Assembly (NCBI GenBank): GCA_020348925.1
Contig: CP070758.1
Coordinates: forward strand, 1,251,317 to 1,294,164
Source of the DNA: Gemmatimonadota bacterium
GTDB taxonomy: Bacteria; JBHIER01; G020348925
Length of the DNA: 42,848 nt
Direction of reading: 5' to 3'
In this document: positions 16,952-24,659 of the stretch, one piece after another
How the letters are laid out: each line of letters begins with the position of its first letter
Numbering within the stretch: the first letter of the stretch is position 1
Translations under genes and position numbers: made by a program
Notes under the pieces: generated by a model
What the model was told of the DNA's origin: nothing
Databases searched by the model: none
The model's input: only the letters and a program-made list of their open reading frames with translations

Positions 16952-18229
16952 ATGAAAATGCGCATGTGGAATGTTATAGTCCTCTGTTGTATCATGCTTC
17001 TGACAACGGTCTCCCTTGTTGCCGCCGATCGAATTCTGATTTCCATGGATCTCCAGCAGACGGACCACCTGAAGGCGTACGGTGTCGCTTACTGGACATT
17101 GGAGCACGGCATTCATGTGGAATGGCTCCTCAACTACCGCGGTGGATCGTTCATGATGGATTACGACGATGCCATAGCCCGGGAGGCACGCATCAGGGGC
17201 GTTGCGTTCTCCGTGATTGGGGGGGCGGATGTGGCCAGGATCTCCCATGAGATCGAAGAAAATAATATGGAGATGGTTTTGCTGGAGAAAGCACCGGCTA
17301 TTGCCATCTATGCCCCATCCTTTCGGAACGCCGAGGCCTGGGATGATGCTGTCAGCCTGGCCCTGGACTATGCCGAGATTCCGTACACCGTTCTCTGGGA
17401 CGAAGAGGTCCTGAGGGGTGAACTGGAGGATTACGATTGGCTCCACCTCCATCACGAGGACTTCACCGGCCAGTACGGAAAATTCTACGGCTCGTACCGG
17501 AATGCAGCCTGGTATCAGCGGCAGGTTCTGGAGAACGAGGCCATGGCCCGAAAGCTGGGATTTGAGAAGGTTTCGAAGCTGAAACTGGCCGTGGCCAAGA
17601 TGATCAAAGAGTATGTGCTCAGAGGCGGGTTTGTCTTCGCCATGTGCTCGGCCACCGACAGCTATGACATCGCCCTGGCGGCCGAAAATACTGACATCGC
17701 CGAAAGCGTCTTTGACGGCGACCCCTCGGAGCCGGACTGTCAATCGAAGCTCGATTTCACGAAGACCTTCGCTTTCGAGGAGTTCACCTTAGTCAAGAAT
17801 CCAATGGTCTACGAATTTTCGAACATCGATACGACCCCGCTTCGCCAGGCCCTGGGACCGGAGGTGGACTATTTCACCCTCTTCGAATTTTCGGCAAAAT
17901 ATGATCCCGTACCGACCATGTTAACGCAATGTCATGTGCCGGTCATCAATGGTTTCATGGGTCAGACTACGGGATTCAACCGCGAGACCATAAAAAAATC
18001 GGTGGTCCTTCTGGGCGAGATGGAGGGGACGAACGAGGTCAAGTATCTTCACGGGAACGCAGGCCGCGGGACCTTTACATTTTTAGGTGGCCACGATCCT
18101 GAGGACTACACCCATCACGTTGGCGATCCGCCGACCAACCTGGCCCTGCATAAAAACTCTCCCGGCTATCGGCTTATTCTGAACAATATTCTCTTCCCCG
18201 CCGCCAGAAAGAAGGAGCGGAAGACGTAA
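16952..18229 (+). CDS. Conserved exported protein commonly annotated 'asparagine synthetase B'
   Basis: 425 residues from the ATG at 16952, behind GAGGTG. A signal peptide (MWNVIVLCCIMLLTTVSLVA) is followed by a strongly conserved body: DHLKAYGVAYWTLEHG, WLLNYRGGSFM, KAPAIAIYAP, YDWLHLHHEDFTGQYGKFYG, FVFAMCSATDSYDIALA, DFSAKYDPVPTML-like regions, GFMGQTTGF, TFLGGHDPEDYTHHVGDPP and the terminal ILFPAARKKERKT. From memory, near-identical signatures occur in many Bacteroidota and related phyla under the label 'asparagine synthetase B'. It has neither the N-terminal glutamine amidotransferase Cys2 nor an SGGxD ATP motif, so that label is unsupported. The conserved HLHHEDF and GGHDPEDY motifs could bind metal. 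Function unknown. Confidence 0.85.
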   Translation: MKMRMWNVIVLCCIMLLTTVSLVAADRILISMDLQQTDHLKAYGVAYWTLEHGIHVEWLLNYRGGSFMMDYDDAIAREARIRGVAFSVIGGADVARISHEIEENNMEMVLLEKAPAIAIYAPSFRNAEAWDDAVSLALDYAEIPYTVLWDEEVLRGELEDYDWLHLHHEDFTGQYGKFYGSYRNAAWYQRQVLENEAMARKLGFEKVSKLKLAVAKMIKEYVLRGGFVFAMCSATDSYDIALAAENTDIAESVFDGDPSEPDCQSKLDFTKTFAFEEFTLVKNPMVYEFSNIDTTPLRQALGPEVDYFTLFEFSAKYDPVPTMLTQCHVPVINGFMGQTTGFNRETIKKSVVLLGEMEGTNEVKYLHGNAGRGTFTFLGGHDPEDYTHHVGDPPTNLALHKNSPGYRLILNNILFPAARKKERKT

Positions 18230-18345
18230 AGAAATTACCAATTTCAAAACCCAAAGTACAGCGAATTTTCCAGTCTTGGTCAGGCCTTGTTAAGCAGTTG
18301 ATTTCAATTTCGAAAATTCTATCCTGAAAAGATTTTCTTATCAGT

Positions 18346-19110
18346 ATGTCTCAGGACAAAATCATATTCTTAGGCACGGCCGGGGCTCGCATGGTCGTTG
18401 CCAAACAGATTCGGGCCTCGGGTGGTATGTGGCTCTCCCTGGATAATACGAACCTCTACATCGATCCAGGTCCTGGAGCCCTTGTCAAATGCATGGCGCG
18501 AAAAGAGAAGCTTGATCCGAGGCAGTTAGACGGCATCCTTCTCTCCCACAAACATATCGACCATTCCAACGACGTCAATATCATGATCGAAGCCATGACC
18601 GAGGGTGGCTTCAAGCCAAAGGGAGTTGTTTTCGCTCCGGCTGATGCACTCAATGTGGATCCCGTCATTCTGAATTACGTGCGAGAGTTTGTGGACGACA
18701 TTCAAATAATAAAAGAGGGTCAAACGTACTCGATAGGAAATATCACATTCTCTTCACCCATTCACCACGACCACAGCGATGTGGAAACGTATGGGATCAA
18801 CTTTTTGAGCTCGAAGCATACTATTTCATACATCACCGATACAAAATATTTTCCCGAACTGAGCCAGCACTATCGGGGCGATGTGCTCATTATCAGCGTC
18901 GTTCGCCTCAAACACAGCCAGTACTATCATCTCTGCATTGACGAGGCACGCCGGATTATTGAGGACGTCAAACCCAAAGCGACCATTCTGACCCATTTCG
19001 GCATGACGATGATTCAGGCCAAGCCCTGGGAGGTGGCCGAAAGACTCTCCCAGGAGATCGGGATCAACATCATCGCTGCCAGGGACGGGATGACGTTTGA
19101 GTTGGACTAA
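18346..19110 (+). CDS. MBL-fold metallo-hydrolase
   Basis: 254 residues, cytoplasmic (no signal peptide). The metal motif is LLSHKHIDHSND (HxHxDH) near residue 66-71, with further ligands likely in SPIHHDHSD (~141), YITDTKYFP (~165) and THFGMT (~213). The layout, including an early GTAGARMV and DPGPGALV, resembles the RNase Z/UlaG-like branch of the metallo-beta-lactamase fold that acts on phosphoesters. The substrate is unknown. The ribosome-binding site is weak; the start is taken because it begins the first beta strand (IIFLGTAG). It follows the previous gene by ~115 bp. Confidence 0.85.
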   Translation: MSQDKIIFLGTAGARMVVAKQIRASGGMWLSLDNTNLYIDPGPGALVKCMARKEKLDPRQLDGILLSHKHIDHSNDVNIMIEAMTEGGFKPKGVVFAPADALNVDPVILNYVREFVDDIQIIKEGQTYSIGNITFSSPIHHDHSDVETYGINFLSSKHTISYITDTKYFPELSQHYRGDVLIISVVRLKHSQYYHLCIDEARRIIEDVKPKATILTHFGMTMIQAKPWEVAERLSQEIGINIIAARDGMTFELD

Positions 19111-19186
19111 GTTGAATAAAATTGTTAGAATTGAGCCGCATATAGCGTCCTTTCCTAAACTTGATCGTCTCGGATATCTTATTCGT

Positions 19187-19216
19187 AGGTCGAGAGTTCG
19201 AATCTCTTTGGGCGTA
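19187..19216 (+). pseudogene. tRNA 3' fragment (T arm and acceptor 3' strand), possible att-site relic
   Basis: AGGTC precedes GAGAG-TTCGAAT-CTCTT, a standard T arm, then TGGGCGT-A as acceptor 3' strand and discriminator base. No matching 5' acceptor (ACGCCCA or similar), D arm or anticodon stem is found upstream. Integrative elements commonly duplicate exactly this part of a tRNA gene at their border. The isoacceptor cannot be named. Confidence 0.6.
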
Positions 19217-19222
19217 CTTTTT

Positions 19223-19297
19223 TTATGGGTTATCAATCCCCAGAATTTCGTCAATTTCCTTTTGTGACCGATTTGTGACCACAATTTTCCTGCTCAT
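19223..19297 (-). other. Possible integrase tail relic containing a TGTGACC repeat
   Basis: A 24-codon minus-strand frame (ends VVTNRSQKEIDEILGIDNP) stops 7 bp from the tRNA fragment, facing it. Its DNA contains TTGTGACC-GA-TTTGTGACC, also seen at 34743-34762 and, reversed and degenerate, at 24385-24404. Tails of tyrosine integrases often end beside a tRNA border; the assignment is tentative. The rest of 19298-19504 shows nothing. Confidence 0.25.
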
Positions 19298-19504
19298 GTT
19301 GCGATAGCTTTTCTTTCAATCTCAGGGTAATGCGAACTTATTGACAAAAGACGGTTTCATACGTTTCTCAAAATTCCTATAGAATGGCCCGAGATATCAC
19401 TGTTTGGACCTTTCAGGATACGGATATATTTCTTGGATTATGTGAATTAGAAAATCTTGAAGTATTGGTGGAGAATGGCTGTCACAGCAAATTGAGGATT
19501 TTAC

Positions 19505-19532
19505 TTGACTTTCCAAAAAAAAGATGTATCTT
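19505..19532 (+). promoter_or_regulatory. Candidate promoter of the cold-shock cluster
   Basis: TTGACT at 19505-19510 and TATCTT at 19527-19532 with a 16-base spacer. Transcription would begin near 19539, leaving an untranslated leader of ~110 bases before the csp start, a length typical of cold-shock mRNAs. Confidence 0.45.
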
Positions 19533-19576
19533 TCTTTTGATTTTCGAAAAGAGTAATACCAGCGACATATAAAAGT

Positions 19577-19614
19577 GAGCGGTGATTAGTCCAATCGATC
19601 ATCGCTCTTTTTTT
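19577..19614 (+). terminator. Intrinsic-terminator-like hairpin in the csp leader
   Basis: GAGCGGTGAT (19577-19586) pairs with ATCATCGCTC (19598-19607), 9 Watson-Crick pairs plus one G-T, followed by seven T residues. It lies between the candidate promoter and the csp gene, where no upstream gene needs terminating. It could be an attenuator or temperature-responsive leader, or end a small RNA of ~75 bases. Confidence 0.65.
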
Positions 19615-19650
19615 ATATCGAAATTCCAAACGAAAGGAGGTGACATAGAA

Positions 19651-19851
19651 ATGCCTACAGGACACGTAAAATGGTTCAATGACCACAAGGGTTTTGGGTT
19701 TATTGGCCAGGAGTCTGGAGATGATGTCTTTGTCCACCATTCTGCTATTCAGATGGAGGGGTTCAAAACACTGTATGAAGGTGAAGCAGTGGAATTTGAG
19801 CTCATTGAAGACGCAAAGGGTCTGAAAGCGGATAAAGTGGTGAAGTTATAA
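19651..19851 (+). CDS. csp: Cold-shock protein (CspA family)
   Basis: 66 residues, one cold-shock (OB-fold) domain. The start at 19651 follows AAAGGAGGTGAC. It shows [17 protein letters not shown] with the RNP1 motif (KGFGFI), RNP2 as DVFVHHSAI, and the terminal [10 protein letters not shown]. Length equals the family norm. It binds single-stranded RNA/DNA and melts structure in mRNA. It leads a cluster with an RNA helicase and an RRM protein, three classical partners of cold-induced RNA remodelling. The long leader with its hairpin suggests post-transcriptional control. Confidence 0.95.
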   Translation: MPTGHVKWFNDHKGFGFIGQESGDDVFVHHSAIQMEGFKTLYEGEAVEFELIEDAKGLKADKVVKL

Positions 19852-19872
19852 ATCCAGCTTTTTAATGAACCA

Positions 19873-19909
19873 GGGCCTCTTTACCCTATCAAATGGGTAT
19901 TTGAGGCCC
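19873..19909 (+). promoter_or_regulatory. Strong hairpin between csp and the leader peptide
   Basis: GGGCCTC (19873-19879) pairs perfectly with GAGGCCC (19903-19909); inside it TACCC pairs with GGGTA, with an 8-base loop. No T-tract follows. It lies 12 bases before the AAGGAGGT of the leader peptide, so it more likely stabilises the csp mRNA end or controls read-through or translation than terminates on its own. Confidence 0.55.
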
Positions 19910-19931
19910 GTATCTGTACCAAGGAGGTTAA

Positions 19932-20024
19932 ATGAAGATGAAGTTACATTCAGTCATGTCGGTCAGAGTTGCTGATACTCGCTCTGGCAACCACGTGACT
20001 TTTTCAGATAAGGATTATTCATGA
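19932..20024 (+). CDS. 30-residue leader peptide overlapping the helicase start
   Basis: An ATG behind a near-perfect AAGGAGGTTAA opens a 30-codon frame (MKMKLHSVMSVRVADT..., ending DKDYS). Its TGA shares the ATGA of the helicase start (20021-20024), the classical layout of translational coupling. The helicase itself has no ribosome-binding site of its own: the bases before its ATG read AAGGATTATTC, which is weak. The peptide has no recognised domain. It probably exists to deliver ribosomes to the helicase start and may make its translation conditional. Confidence comes from the site strength and exact overlap; expression is not proven. Confidence 0.65.
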   Translation: MKMKLHSVMSVRVADTRSGNHVTFSDKDYS

Positions 20025-21259
20025 GTTTCAACACATTCAAATTAAATTCACGCTTACTACTGAACATCAACCGTGCGGGTTACATTACGCCGACTCCTAT
20101 TCAATCGGCGGCTATTCCTGCAGCTCTTGCTGGGCACGACATCATCGCTACGGCGCAGACCGGCACGGGCAAGACCGCCGTGTTCGTTCTACCTATTCTC
20201 CACTATTTGCTTACCGTTCCTCGCGGTCACCCTCGGGCACTCATTATCACACCAACCCGCGAGCTGGCTGAGCAAATTCACGAAACGATTCGTGTTCTCG
20301 GGGCAGGGACGAAGATCCGCAGCGTGACGATTTACGGAGGCATTAGCGCGACGCCGCAGTTAAAGGCACTGCATGATGGGGTCGAGATTCTTGTGGCCTG
20401 CCCCGGGCGATTGCTGGATCATATCGAACATCGTCATGTCAACCTCGCCGGATTGGAAGTGCTCGTGTTGGATGAAGCCGACCGCATGCTCGATATGGGA
20501 TTCCTGCCGGATGTGCGTCGAATTCTCAAGCATGTCCCGAAAGAGCGACAGACACTGCTGTTCGGTGCAACCCTCCCATTGGAAATTGAACAGCTTGCCA
20601 CCCAGACGCTCACATCTCCCCAGCGCATCGCTATCGGACTGAGCCGTCCGGCACATACCGTTACCCATGCATTCTTTCCAGTGGCACAACATTTGAAGAC
20701 GCGATTATTATTGGCGATGCTCAAGAAGACACAAGCAGATTCGGTGTTGATTTTTACCCGCACCAAGCACCGCGCCGAGCGTCTGGCGAAGCAGATCGGA
20801 CAAAAACGTTTCAAAGTCACCAGTTTGCACAGTAACCGTACGCAGAAACAGCGACAGTCGGCACTCAACGGATTCAAGGGCGGCACATATCAGGTCATGG
20901 TTGCCACTGACATCGCTTCGCGTGGTATTGATATTGATCGTGTCTCACACGTCATCAACTACGATATGCCCGATACAGCCGATACGTACATACATCGCAT
21001 CGGTCGCACCGGAAGAGCCGAGCGGACAGGTGAAGCGTTCACGCTGATGACACCGCAAGACGACGCGATGGTGCGGAGACTGGAGAAGATCATGGGGAAG
21101 CGCCTTCCGCGCGAGACGCTGCCGGATTTCGATTATGCCGCACGGCTCCCAACCAGGACCGACAGCAGGATCAGCCGACCGATACATTCGATGCAGACGG
21201 AATCCGGCGGACGGAGATCCAGGCTAACAAGTCGGCGATCAGTGCGCGGCTACAGGTAA
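20021..21259 (+). CDS. DEAD-box RNA helicase (RhlE-like)
   Basis: 412 residues. Q motif region GYITPTPIQSAAI, motif I ATAQTGTGKT, Ia PTRELA, Ib near ACPGRLLDHI, II VLDEADRMLD, motif III as FGATLP, IV LIFTRTKHRAERL, V VATDIASRGIDI and VI HRIGRTGRAERTGEA. The C-terminal ~40 residues are basic and Arg/Ser-rich, as in RhlE proteins. It unwinds short RNA duplexes with ATP. Motif III is GAT instead of the usual SAT. It is translationally coupled to the leader peptide and lies between a cold-shock protein and an RRM protein, supporting a role in cold-stress RNA or ribosome assembly. Confidence 0.93.
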   Translation: MSFNTFKLNSRLLLNINRAGYITPTPIQSAAIPAALAGHDIIATAQTGTGKTAVFVLPILHYLLTVPRGHPRALIITPTRELAEQIHETIRVLGAGTKIRSVTIYGGISATPQLKALHDGVEILVACPGRLLDHIEHRHVNLAGLEVLVLDEADRMLDMGFLPDVRRILKHVPKERQTLLFGATLPLEIEQLATQTLTSPQRIAIGLSRPAHTVTHAFFPVAQHLKTRLLLAMLKKTQADSVLIFTRTKHRAERLAKQIGQKRFKVTSLHSNRTQKQRQSALNGFKGGTYQVMVATDIASRGIDIDRVSHVINYDMPDTADTYIHRIGRTGRAERTGEAFTLMTPQDDAMVRRLEKIMGKRLPRETLPDFDYAARLPTRTDSRISRPIHSMQTESGGRRSRLTSRRSVRGYR

Positions 21260-21324
21260 ACGATGCAAAGCGAAAACAAGGTTCCGTCAACGTATTTTTA
21301 TTTCACTTCAAAAGGAGACTCAGA

Positions 21325-21615
21325 ATGAATATCTATGTGGGAAATTTGCCATATGAACTCACCGATGAGGACCTGCAGTTAGCTTTCGAATCATACGGAC
21401 AGGTTGAGTCCGCAAAAGTCATCAAAGACAAGTACAGTGGTGATTCAAAAGGATTTGGATTCGTGGAGATGCCTACAAAGGCTGAAGCGCAGTCTGCTAT
21501 CAACGGCCTGAATGGCAAAGAATTAAAGGGGAAAACGCTGACGGTGAATGAAGCGCGCCCCCGCTCCGATAGTCGCGGTGGTAGAGGAGGACGAGGGGGC
21601 GGCCGTCGTTTCTAA
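21325..21615 (+). CDS. RRM-type RNA-binding protein with Gly/Arg tail
   Basis: 96 residues behind AAAAGGAGACTC. A single RNA-recognition motif (1-80): RNP2 as IYVGNLP, RNP1 as KGFGFVEM, and LKGKTLTVNEARP. It ends in a glycine/arginine-rich tail (SRGGRGGRGGGRRF). This is the standard form of bacterial cold-inducible RRM proteins. It lies 65 bp after the helicase and is probably in the same transcription unit. It likely binds RNA and assists the helicase; no targets are known. Confidence 0.94.
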   Translation: MNIYVGNLPYELTDEDLQLAFESYGQVESAKVIKDKYSGDSKGFGFVEMPTKAEAQSAINGLNGKELKGKTLTVNEARPRSDSRGGRGGRGGGRRF

Positions 21616-21779
21616 TCGTCGGCAATTAGACAGAAAGAATACGATCGCAGACAAATACGCCCCCATTGGGCTTAAATTTGTTCGCTTTGTTCCGGGACCA
21701 TATCTTTCTGTGATAAAGAAATTCTCTGGCTGTAGGTAAAAGCAACAAGCCAGATGATTAGCCAAGGGAAGAAATCCTA

Positions 21780-23261
21780 TTGAACGTTCTCTTGATATCC
21801 CCTGAGTATCCAGATACATTCTGGAGTTTCAAACACGCACTTAAATTCATACACAAGAAGGCCTCTGCCCCGCCGCTCGGCTTACTCACCGTTGCCGCAA
21901 TGCTTCCTTCAGAGTGGAAAAAGCGTTTGGTCGATGTCAATGTGACAAAGCTCACCAGGAAATTGTTGAAGTGGGCTGACTGGGCATTTATCAGCAGCAT
22001 GACGGTTCAACGAGAGTCTGCACGTCAAATCATCAAGCAGTGTAAAGAGGCAGGTATCAAAATCGTGGCCGGGGGACCACTCTTCACAGGCGAACACGAA
22101 CGGTTTGAAGAAGTGGATCATTTTGTACTGAATGAAGCTGAAGTGACTCTGCCACCTTTTCTGGCGGATCTGGATCGGGGACACGCCAAAGACATCTACA
22201 CAACATCCGAGTTCCCTGATATCCGGGAATCTCCAATTCCTTTGTGGGAATTGGTCGATGTGGACCGGTATGCCTTGATGAGCATCCAATTCTCGCGAGG
22301 GTGCCCTTACAATTGCGAGTTCTGCAATGTGACGGCGCTCTTTGGGCATAGTGTACGAATAAAAACATCCGATCAGGTCATCGCCGAGTTAGACAGTCTG
22401 TATGGACTGGGCTGGCGGAAGCGCATCTTTTTTGTAGACGACAACTTTATTGGGAATAAAAAGTTTCTCAAGAAAGAGCTGTTGCCTGCGCTCATCCAAT
22501 GGCAAAAGGAAAAGGGAGGAATACCTTTCGAAACCGAAGTTTCAATTAATCTAACCGATGATGAGGAATTGATAGAAATGATGATGCAGGCAGGCTTTGA
22601 TAAGGTTTTTATTGGGATTGAGACGCCTGATACGAACAGCCTGGCTGAATGTAGTAAAGTGCAAAACAAAGATCGCAACTTAATCGCAGATGTAAAACGT
22701 ATGCAACGGAAAGGATTACAGGTTCAGGGCGGTTTTATTGTGGGCTTTGACAGTGATACACCCTCCATTTTTCAGCGGCAAATTGATTTTATACAGAAAA
22801 GTGGTATTGTGACGGCGATGGTAGGTCTGTTGCAAGCTCCTCCTGGTACGAAACTTTACGAACGGCTGAAAAGAGAAGGTCGCCTAATTGGTCGAATGTC
22901 AGGGGACAATGCAGACAGCACGACGAACATTCTCCCGACCATGAATCTGGAAACACTCCGTGAAGGATACAAAGATATATTGCGACATATCTATTCCCCT
23001 GAACACTACTATCAACGCGTAAAAACCTTCTTGCGAGAGTACAAGGCACCAAAGATCAAAGCTTCATATGACCTTGACGATATCATGGCGTTCTTTCGTT
23101 CCATCTACCACCTTGGCATCAGAGGTAAGGGGCGAGGCTATTATTGGAAGCTCTTTATATGGACTCTATTTCACCACCCCGAGTTTTTCCCACTGGCCAT
23201 AACATTTGCCATTTATGGTCAGCATTTCCGTAAAATCTGCGAAATGCATATAGGGGTTTAG
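21780..23261 (+). CDS. B12-binding-domain radical SAM protein (DUF4070 type)
   Basis: 493 residues from a TTG start at 21780, preceded by AAGGGAAG; no in-frame ATG precedes the first strand NVLLISPEYPDTFW. Residues 1-150 form a cobalamin-binding Rossmann-like domain (GLLTVAAMLP, IVAGGPLFT) without a clear DxHxxG. The radical SAM motif CPYNCEFC is near residue 178, followed by FFVDDNFIGN and FIGIETPD. The C-terminal ~150 residues resemble DUF4070 (ILPTMNLETLREGYKDIL, YSPEHYYQRV). Relatives methylate unactivated carbon or modify lipids and hopanoids. The substrate here is unknown and no pathway neighbours are present. Confidence 0.9.
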   Translation: MNVLLISPEYPDTFWSFKHALKFIHKKASAPPLGLLTVAAMLPSEWKKRLVDVNVTKLTRKLLKWADWAFISSMTVQRESARQIIKQCKEAGIKIVAGGPLFTGEHERFEEVDHFVLNEAEVTLPPFLADLDRGHAKDIYTTSEFPDIRESPIPLWELVDVDRYALMSIQFSRGCPYNCEFCNVTALFGHSVRIKTSDQVIAELDSLYGLGWRKRIFFVDDNFIGNKKFLKKELLPALIQWQKEKGGIPFETEVSINLTDDEELIEMMMQAGFDKVFIGIETPDTNSLAECSKVQNKDRNLIADVKRMQRKGLQVQGGFIVGFDSDTPSIFQRQIDFIQKSGIVTAMVGLLQAPPGTKLYERLKREGRLIGRMSGDNADSTTNILPTMNLETLREGYKDILRHIYSPEHYYQRVKTFLREYKAPKIKASYDLDDIMAFFRSIYHLGIRGKGRGYYWKLFIWTLFHHPEFFPLAITFAIYGQHFRKICEMHIGV

Positions 23262-23401
23262 GAGTGTTCCCTGTTGTTAGAGAAAAGGAGAGGATGAAAG
23301 AAAAAGGGAAATCCATTTCCTGTATTTTAAATTGAAATAAGGAGTGACAGTTGATATCATAAAAGTACGGATTCTCTTTGAAAAGAATGAGGAGATACGC
23401 A

Positions 23402-23512
23402 ATGGGAGATAAGGGCAAGAAGGATAAAGACAAGAGTCGGAAACAGAAGGCAAAAAAACAGGAACAAGAGGCAAGAAAGAAACGGGAGAAGGAGCCCAAA
23501 AGAACCTCTTGA
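23402..23512 (+). CDS. Small Lys/Glu-rich conserved-type protein (36 residues)
   Basis: An ATG behind GAGGAG encodes 36 residues, over half charged (MGDKGKKDKDKSRKQKAKKQ, then EARKKREKEPKRTS). Similar tiny 'MGDK..K' Lys-rich proteins are known from many bacterial genomes as hypothetical proteins. It is presumably disordered and could contact nucleic acid. The composition and ribosome-binding site argue for a real gene. It lies ~140 bp after the radical SAM gene. Confidence 0.6.
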   Translation: MGDKGKKDKDKSRKQKAKKQEQEARKKREKEPKRTS

Positions 23513-23900
23513 CAAAAAGTATGGTGAGGCGTCCGCCTCACCCGCACGGTCAACATCGTGATATCCCAGGGAACATCAAACCGGCTCTTCGAGTAATTGG
23601 TTGGGGGAGCTTTGGAGGTCTGTACTGAGTATAAACCAGAATCGTTTTCATGATCCACTTGTAGAAGGCGACTCTGAAACCCAAACAGTTGGATGCCGGA
23701 AATACAACTCAGAATCCTGTGGGAACAACGGTTTGTTTGGGAAGTGTGCCTTTACACGAGAGGATGGAATGTGCCTACTTCCACCAAGGTCATGGAAAAA
23801 ACAGTACGCCAAGCTTCGCCTTTCGGCATGAAGCTCCGGGAATCAGCGGTGATTATCTCCCTAATTTCCTCATCCAACATACTTACCATTTAATGGAACG

Positions 23901-24200
23901 ATGTCCCGGTCACATGCCTTTACTTGGGAAATTATGTATGTTCAAAGATGGTTTGCCTGTGATCGGAAAATCATCGAGATCGAAATCCCAGAAGCAGAGG
24001 TCGACAACCAATACCGCTTGGGACACCAAGAGCTGCACTACTGTATGTTGCCTTCTTCTGTTACCTTCCAGCGTAGCTCCACAGGTCCCGGAACCAGGCA
24101 AGGGGCGCGGGCTGGCTTCAATGGTGACAGTAACATCAACGTCCTGAATGCGTTGGGCATTGTGAACGTGATTCTGTGTTTTGGCGAGTGTGAACCCTGA
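23901..24200 (+). pseudogene. Decayed secreted protein ending in half a dockerin
   Basis: The last ~30 codons read GFNGDSNINVLNALGIVNVI and then LCFGECEP before TGA: the second calcium repeat of a dockerin, with the first repeat lost. Upstream (23540-24090) several short frames look weakly protein-like but none is continuous, and no domain was recognised. The tail matches the ends of the genes at 37238 and 38242 (GLGECEP). A 50-bp dispersed element begins at its stop codon. It is the remains of a dockerin gene broken by several frameshifts. Confidence 0.6.
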
Positions 24201-24247
24201 TTTCTGTGATTCTTGGGGAAATATATCGATATAGTTCAAGATCCGAC
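24198..24247 (+). repeat. 50-bp stop-codon-linked element, copy A
   Basis: Begins at the TGA of the dockerin relic: TGATTTCTGTGATTCTTGGG, then AAATATATCG and a right part GTTCAAGATCCGAC. Copies B to E are at 27732, 26380, 24609 and 32702 in the opposite orientation. To its right, 24248-24608 holds no gene, only a degenerate TGTGACC-type repeat at 24385-24404. Confidence 0.6.
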
Positions 24248-24608
24248 TGTATATATTTACTTTGATATTCCGCACATTGAGATTAGGAGTTTAGAGAGCC
24301 GATAGAAAGAACTCGTTTTTGTCAAAAAACTCGCATTAGCTCGGTATGAAAAAAGGGTCCGACCAATAAAGAAGTTGAAATTGATGGTCACAAATTAATC
24401 ACAAGAATATTGGCAGTTTTTTATCGTTTTTGTAACTCTTTGATAGACAAGTAAAAAAGTACACCTTCGTTGACTCATTTCGAACTCTTCTGATGGCTCC
24501 AAATGAGGAAATTGAGGCGACAATTGGGGCTTTTCATCAATTGGCCCTAATTTGAGAAAAGAATTTATACTCAGTCCAAAAGTGAAGAATATCAAAACAA
24601 AACTTGAC

Positions 24609-24659
24609 TTTTGATTTTGGTTGAAAAATCAATGTTATCTCCAAAACTCACAGAAATCA
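24609..24659 (-). repeat. 50-bp stop-codon-linked element, copy D
   Basis: Read on the minus strand it begins at the TGA of the VCBS/dockerin gene (24657): TGATTTCTGTGAGTTTTGGA, then GATAACATTG. The left half matches copy A closely; the right half (CAACCAAAATC) has diverged. Confidence 0.5.

Noticed and set aside
16901-17743. Minus-strand frame of 280 codons opposite the 'asparagine synthetase B'-type gene
   Set aside because: The plus-strand protein carries strongly conserved motifs across the same interval; the antisense frame has none.
19384-19572. 62-codon plus-strand frame upstream of the cold-shock gene
   Set aside because: No ribosome-binding site or domain, and it overlaps the candidate promoter and AT-rich leader.
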